Shown one piece after another: positions 61,145 to 64,000 of a stretch of DNA of 64,000 bases. The stretch's first letter is position 1; each line of letters starts with the position of its first letter. The translations under genes and the position numbers were made by a program. Where the stretch lies: NCBI RefSeq assembly GCF_900176595.1, contig NZ_LT838813.1, positions 2,870,001-2,934,000 of the forward strand. Direction: 5' to 3'. Source of the DNA: Aquiflexum balticum DSM 16537. Lineage in GTDB: Bacteria > Bacteroidota > Bacteroidia > Cytophagales > Cyclobacteriaceae. Below the pieces are notes generated by a model. That model saw nothing but the letters and a program-made list of their open reading frames with translations, was not told the origin of the DNA and searched no databases.

Positions 61145-63562
61145 ATGCTACTGAACTACATCACTATCGCCTGGAGAAACCTTCTGAAAAAAAAAGTCTA
61201 TTCATTTATCAATATTGTAGGATTGGGTACCGGCATGGCCTGCTGTGTGCTCATTTTCATGTTTGTGCAAGATGAGATTTCATTTGACCAATTCAATGTC
61301 AAAAAGGAAAGGGTGTATCGGATTATCCATGGAACTGCGCAAGAAGGGACAAATCCTGATTATTCCTCTTTTTGGGTTTGGGGTAATGCGCCTATTGGGC
61401 CTGCCCTCCAATTCGAGTTTCCTGAAATTGAGAAAGTAGTTCAGTTTTCGGGACGGGGAGATATCCTGTTTACCGTCGGTGATGTGACTCAACAAGAAGA
61501 CGGCATCGTATTTATGGACTCGACTGTGTTTGATGTGTTTAGTTGGGAATTGATAGCAGGTGATTCCAAAACTGCCTTGGTAGCTCCATATAGTGTGGTA
61601 TTGGATGAATCCACCGCTAGGAAATACTTTGGTGACGATAATGCCCTGGGCAAAACATTAAGAGGAAGCGAAGTATCAGGAAGATCAGCCGAAGGAGATT
61701 ATACCGTGACAGGTATAATGAAAGATTTACCTTCAAATTCACATCTTCGGTTCAATACCCTTTTGTCCAGATCTACCAATATCCAGTACAGACCTGGTGT
61801 TTTTGATTCTTGGGGTTATGTGGACAGCTACACCTATTTTTTAGTGAATGACCAATTTGATCAAGCATCTTTCGAAGCAAGATTACCAGAATTTATAGAA
61901 AGAAGGGCAGGGGACGGACGAGGAGAAAATTATGTAATAGGTATTGAATCTCTGAATGATGTCTATCTCCGGTCAGAAGTGCAAAGGCAACCTGGAGATA
62001 CAGGTTCTTTATCCAACATTTATGTCTTTTCGATAATAGGCTTGTTTATTTTATTTATTGCGATCATCAATTTCATGAATCTTTCAACCGCACGGTCCAT
62101 GGAACGGGCAAAAGAAGTGGGGATCCGAAAATCAATCGGGGCAGATAAAAACAGTTTGATGATTCAGTTTTTGGGTGAATCGCTGATCATTGTACTGCTA
62201 TCGGCAATTGTGGCGGTGATTTTTATTTCAATGGCCATGCCTTTGATGAATAATCTGACGGGAAAAGAATTGGAAGTGTATAGGATCCTCAACTGGCAAA
62301 CCATACCTTTCATTTTGGGAATTATCATAATTGTTGGTCTTTTGGCAGGTTCTTATCCGGCTTTGATCCTATCGAGCTTCCGTCCTGTGATGATTCTAAA
62401 AGGAATCAACAAATCTGACGCACGTGGTGTAAATCTTCGAAAAGGTTTGGTGGTTTTTCAGTTCAGCCTTTCCATTGCACTCATAGCTGGCACAATCATC
62501 GTTTATGGTCAGATGAGTCACTTGCTGGATAAGGACATGGGTTTTGATAAAGAACACATGGTGGTGGTAGATTATAATTATGACGAGAAAGTCAATGATG
62601 TTTCCTCTTCATTGGAAAATGAGTTGGAGAATCGTCCTGATGTTCTTTCAGTAGCTTTTTCCAGAAGTGTGCCAGGAAGCCACTTCCCCAATGCCTTCAC
62701 TACCATAGAAACTCCTGAAGGAGAAATGAAGGGCGATGGGCAGGCGATTTTTCAGGTTGGATTGGACTTCATTGATCATTATAATTTGGAACTGATTGCA
62801 GGAAGGTCTTATTCAAGGGATTATTCTTCGGATTCTACGGCAGCTTTGGTGCTCAATGAGGCAGCCGCAAGACAGTATGGCTATGTCAATCCAGCTGACA
62901 TTGTCGGGAAAAAATTTGATCAATGGGGAAGGGCCGGTACAGTAATCGGTGTGGTCAAAGATTTTAATTTTATATCCTTACATAATACTGTAGAACCTCT
63001 GACTTTGCCATTTGAGGCTTATGCAAGTCGGTATATGAGTTTGAAAGTCGATGGTGAAAACTTGCCATCAACCTTGTCTCAGATTGAATCTAAATGGAAA
63101 GAATTGGTACCGCATCGACCTTTTATTTATAGTTTTCTGGATGAAGATTTCAACAGGCAATACGAATCTGATTTCAGGTTCAGGCAGATCTTTACCACTT
63201 TCTCAGTCTTGGCAATTTTAATTGCCTGCCTGGGTCTGCTGGGCTTGGCTACCTATACAGCTGAACAAAGAACCAAAGAAATAGGAATCAGAAAAGTACT
63301 GGGTGCCGAAGTTTCTAGTATTGTCGCTTTGCTGTCCCGGGATTTTATCAAGCTGGTATTGGTAGCGATTATCCTTGCAATCCCGGTTACCTGGTATGCC
63401 ATGAACAGTTGGCTGGAAGGATTTGCCTATAGAATTGAGATCGAATGGTGGGTCTATTTATTGGCGGGATCAGGTGCAGTGATTGTGGCATTGGCTACCA
63501 TCAGTTCTCAGGCAATAAAGGCAGCTTTGATGAATCCGGTGAAGAGTTTGAAAAGTGAGTAA
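61145..63562 (+). CDS. FtsX/MacB-like ABC transporter permease
   Basis: From the ATG at 61145 the protein is 805 residues; a TTG eight codons upstream is unlikely. It begins with I-A-W-R-N-L-L-K-K-K-V-Y-S-F-I-N-I-V-G-L, the standard opening of the tandem two-module permeases of Bacteroidota. Layout: one membrane span, a MacB-type periplasmic domain (about 45-260), three spans forming a first FtsX domain (about 280-400), a second MacB-type domain, then the last FtsX domain (about 680-800, with R-T-K-E-I-G-I-R-K-V-L-G-A). It works with an ATPase not encoded here, in export or signalling across the envelope. It belongs to a cluster of related genes in the same orientation. Confidence 0.9.
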   Translation: MLLNYITIAWRNLLKKKVYSFINIVGLGTGMACCVLIFMFVQDEISFDQFNVKKERVYRIIHGTAQEGTNPDYSSFWVWGNAPIGPALQFEFPEIEKVVQFSGRGDILFTVGDVTQQEDGIVFMDSTVFDVFSWELIAGDSKTALVAPYSVVLDESTARKYFGDDNALGKTLRGSEVSGRSAEGDYTVTGIMKDLPSNSHLRFNTLLSRSTNIQYRPGVFDSWGYVDSYTYFLVNDQFDQASFEARLPEFIERRAGDGRGENYVIGIESLNDVYLRSEVQRQPGDTGSLSNIYVFSIIGLFILFIAIINFMNLSTARSMERAKEVGIRKSIGADKNSLMIQFLGESLIIVLLSAIVAVIFISMAMPLMNNLTGKELEVYRILNWQTIPFILGIIIIVGLLAGSYPALILSSFRPVMILKGINKSDARGVNLRKGLVVFQFSLSIALIAGTIIVYGQMSHLLDKDMGFDKEHMVVVDYNYDEKVNDVSSSLENELENRPDVLSVAFSRSVPGSHFPNAFTTIETPEGEMKGDGQAIFQVGLDFIDHYNLELIAGRSYSRDYSSDSTAALVLNEAAARQYGYVNPADIVGKKFDQWGRAGTVIGVVKDFNFISLHNTVEPLTLPFEAYASRYMSLKVDGENLPSTLSQIESKWKELVPHRPFIYSFLDEDFNRQYESDFRFRQIFTTFSVLAILIACLGLLGLATYTAEQRTKEIGIRKVLGAEVSSIVALLSRDFIKLVLVAIILAIPVTWYAMNSWLEGFAYRIEIEWWVYLLAGSGAVIVALATISSQAIKAALMNPVKSLKSE

Positions 63563-63566
63563 AATA

Positions 63567-63594
63567 GAAGCAAGATACAAGAACCAAAAATCAA
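63567..63594. repeat. Four-unit 7-bp repeat array
   Basis: GAAGCAA, GATACAA, GAACCAA and AAATCAA follow in register right after the permease stop codon. The units match the arrays near 2.3, 39.7 and 56.2 kb. Confidence 0.6.
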
Positions 63595-63772
63595 GACTTT
63601 GGAAAATTTAGAAAGATGAATTTGGAGTGAAAATCTAATGTATTGATTCAAGTTTGCCTGATCACAGTAAAAAATAAAAATTTTATCCAATTTAGATCCA
63701 ATAAACTTTATGCAATTGACTAAATAATTTGAATTCTATCTCCAGAACTACAGCCACTACAACATTTCAAAC

Positions 63773-64000
63773 ATGCTAAAAAATTATTTCAAAATCGCAT
63801 GGAGAAGTCTTTCCAAAAGGAGGCTTTTCACTTTTATCAACCTCACCGGTTTGGTCTTGGGCCTAAGTTCTTTCCTGTTGCTGTTTTCTTTTGTAGCATC
63901 TGAATGGACCTACAATGATTTTCATACCAACAAGGATAATATATACCGGCTTGTGGTGACGGATGGGGTAAATGAACCTGAGGTCTATCTTCCTCCAGGA
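63773..64000 (+). CDS. FtsX/MacB-like ABC transporter permease (3' end outside window)
   Basis: The gene starts at the ATG at 63773 and runs off the right edge; 76 codons are visible. It opens with L-K-N-Y-F-K-I-A-W-R-S-L-S-K-R-R-L-F-T-F-I-N, then a membrane span containing G-L-V-L-G-L-S-S-F, and the start of a MacB-type periplasmic domain (E-W-T-Y-N-D-F-H, I-Y-R-L). This is the same family as the complete permease upstream, but clearly diverged. The decayed fragment at 60187-60263 matches this gene better than it matches the complete neighbour. Confidence 0.85.
   Translation, partial: MLKNYFKIAWRSLSKRRLFTFINLTGLVLGLSSFLLLFSFVASEWTYNDFHTNKDNIYRLVVTDGVNEPEVYLPPG

Overview
The window looks like chromosomal DNA from a member of the Bacteroidota, most likely order Cytophagales and close to the Cyclobacteriaceae. 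This is inferred from protein content only: a SusC/SusD pair, an ECF sigma/FecR pair whose downstream gene starts with an STN domain, a PorV2/PorU2-like type IX secretion pair, large FG-GAP/UnbV proteins, FucP-type sugar permeases, tandem 800-residue FtsX permeases, many signal peptides ending in A-Q, and AT-rich intergenic DNA. No rRNA, intact tRNA or CRISPR array was found.

Layout. 1-4.3 kb holds housekeeping genes on the minus strand: a truncated RlmI-like rRNA methyltransferase, a sodium:solute symporter and an ABC-F ATPase. 4.3-6.9 kb is a small AT-rich accessory patch: a HEPN-like gene, a broken antitoxin relic, a REP-associated tyrosine transposase between two clusters of REP hairpins, and an XRE regulator with three evenly spaced operator-like sites. 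7-10.2 kb has small exported proteins and a LA_2272-type repeat protein. 10.4-13.7 kb is an ECF sigma/anti-sigma operon whose third gene joins a signalling STN domain to a second LA_2272-type surface protein rather than to a TonB receptor. 14.4-18.8 kb is a tight sugar-type operon (dioxygenase, TIM-barrel isomerase, Gfo/Idh oxidoreductase, FucP-like permease).

20.3-30.3 kb carries SusC/SusD, an FG-GAP lipoprotein and a very large FG-GAP/UnbV protein. 30.4-33.6 kb has an apparently exported SAM methyltransferase that overlaps a P-type ATPase tail to tail. 34.2-43.7 kb is dominated by exported enzymes: a PQQ-type dehydrogenase with cytochrome c, a CBM9-like protein, a SelA/DgaE-like PLP enzyme, a deacetylase-like amidohydrolase, a RidA protein, an exported Gfo/Idh protein and a second amidohydrolase. 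Together they suggest that catabolism, including an ammonia-lyase and imine-deaminase step, occurs outside the cytoplasm.

43.9-49.6 kb contains a beta-CASP nuclease-like protein, an IS1634-family insertion sequence flanked by 131-bp direct repeats, and a PadR/PspC operon. 50-56.1 kb is the PorV2/PorU2 pair. The rest holds a VTT membrane protein, cystathionine gamma-synthase, a GH16-like protein, an orphan HTH protein and a run of FtsX permeases that includes a decayed fragment. Several intergenic regions carry degenerate 7-bp repeat arrays and other dispersed repeats. All functions are read from motifs and remembered family features; no searches were run.
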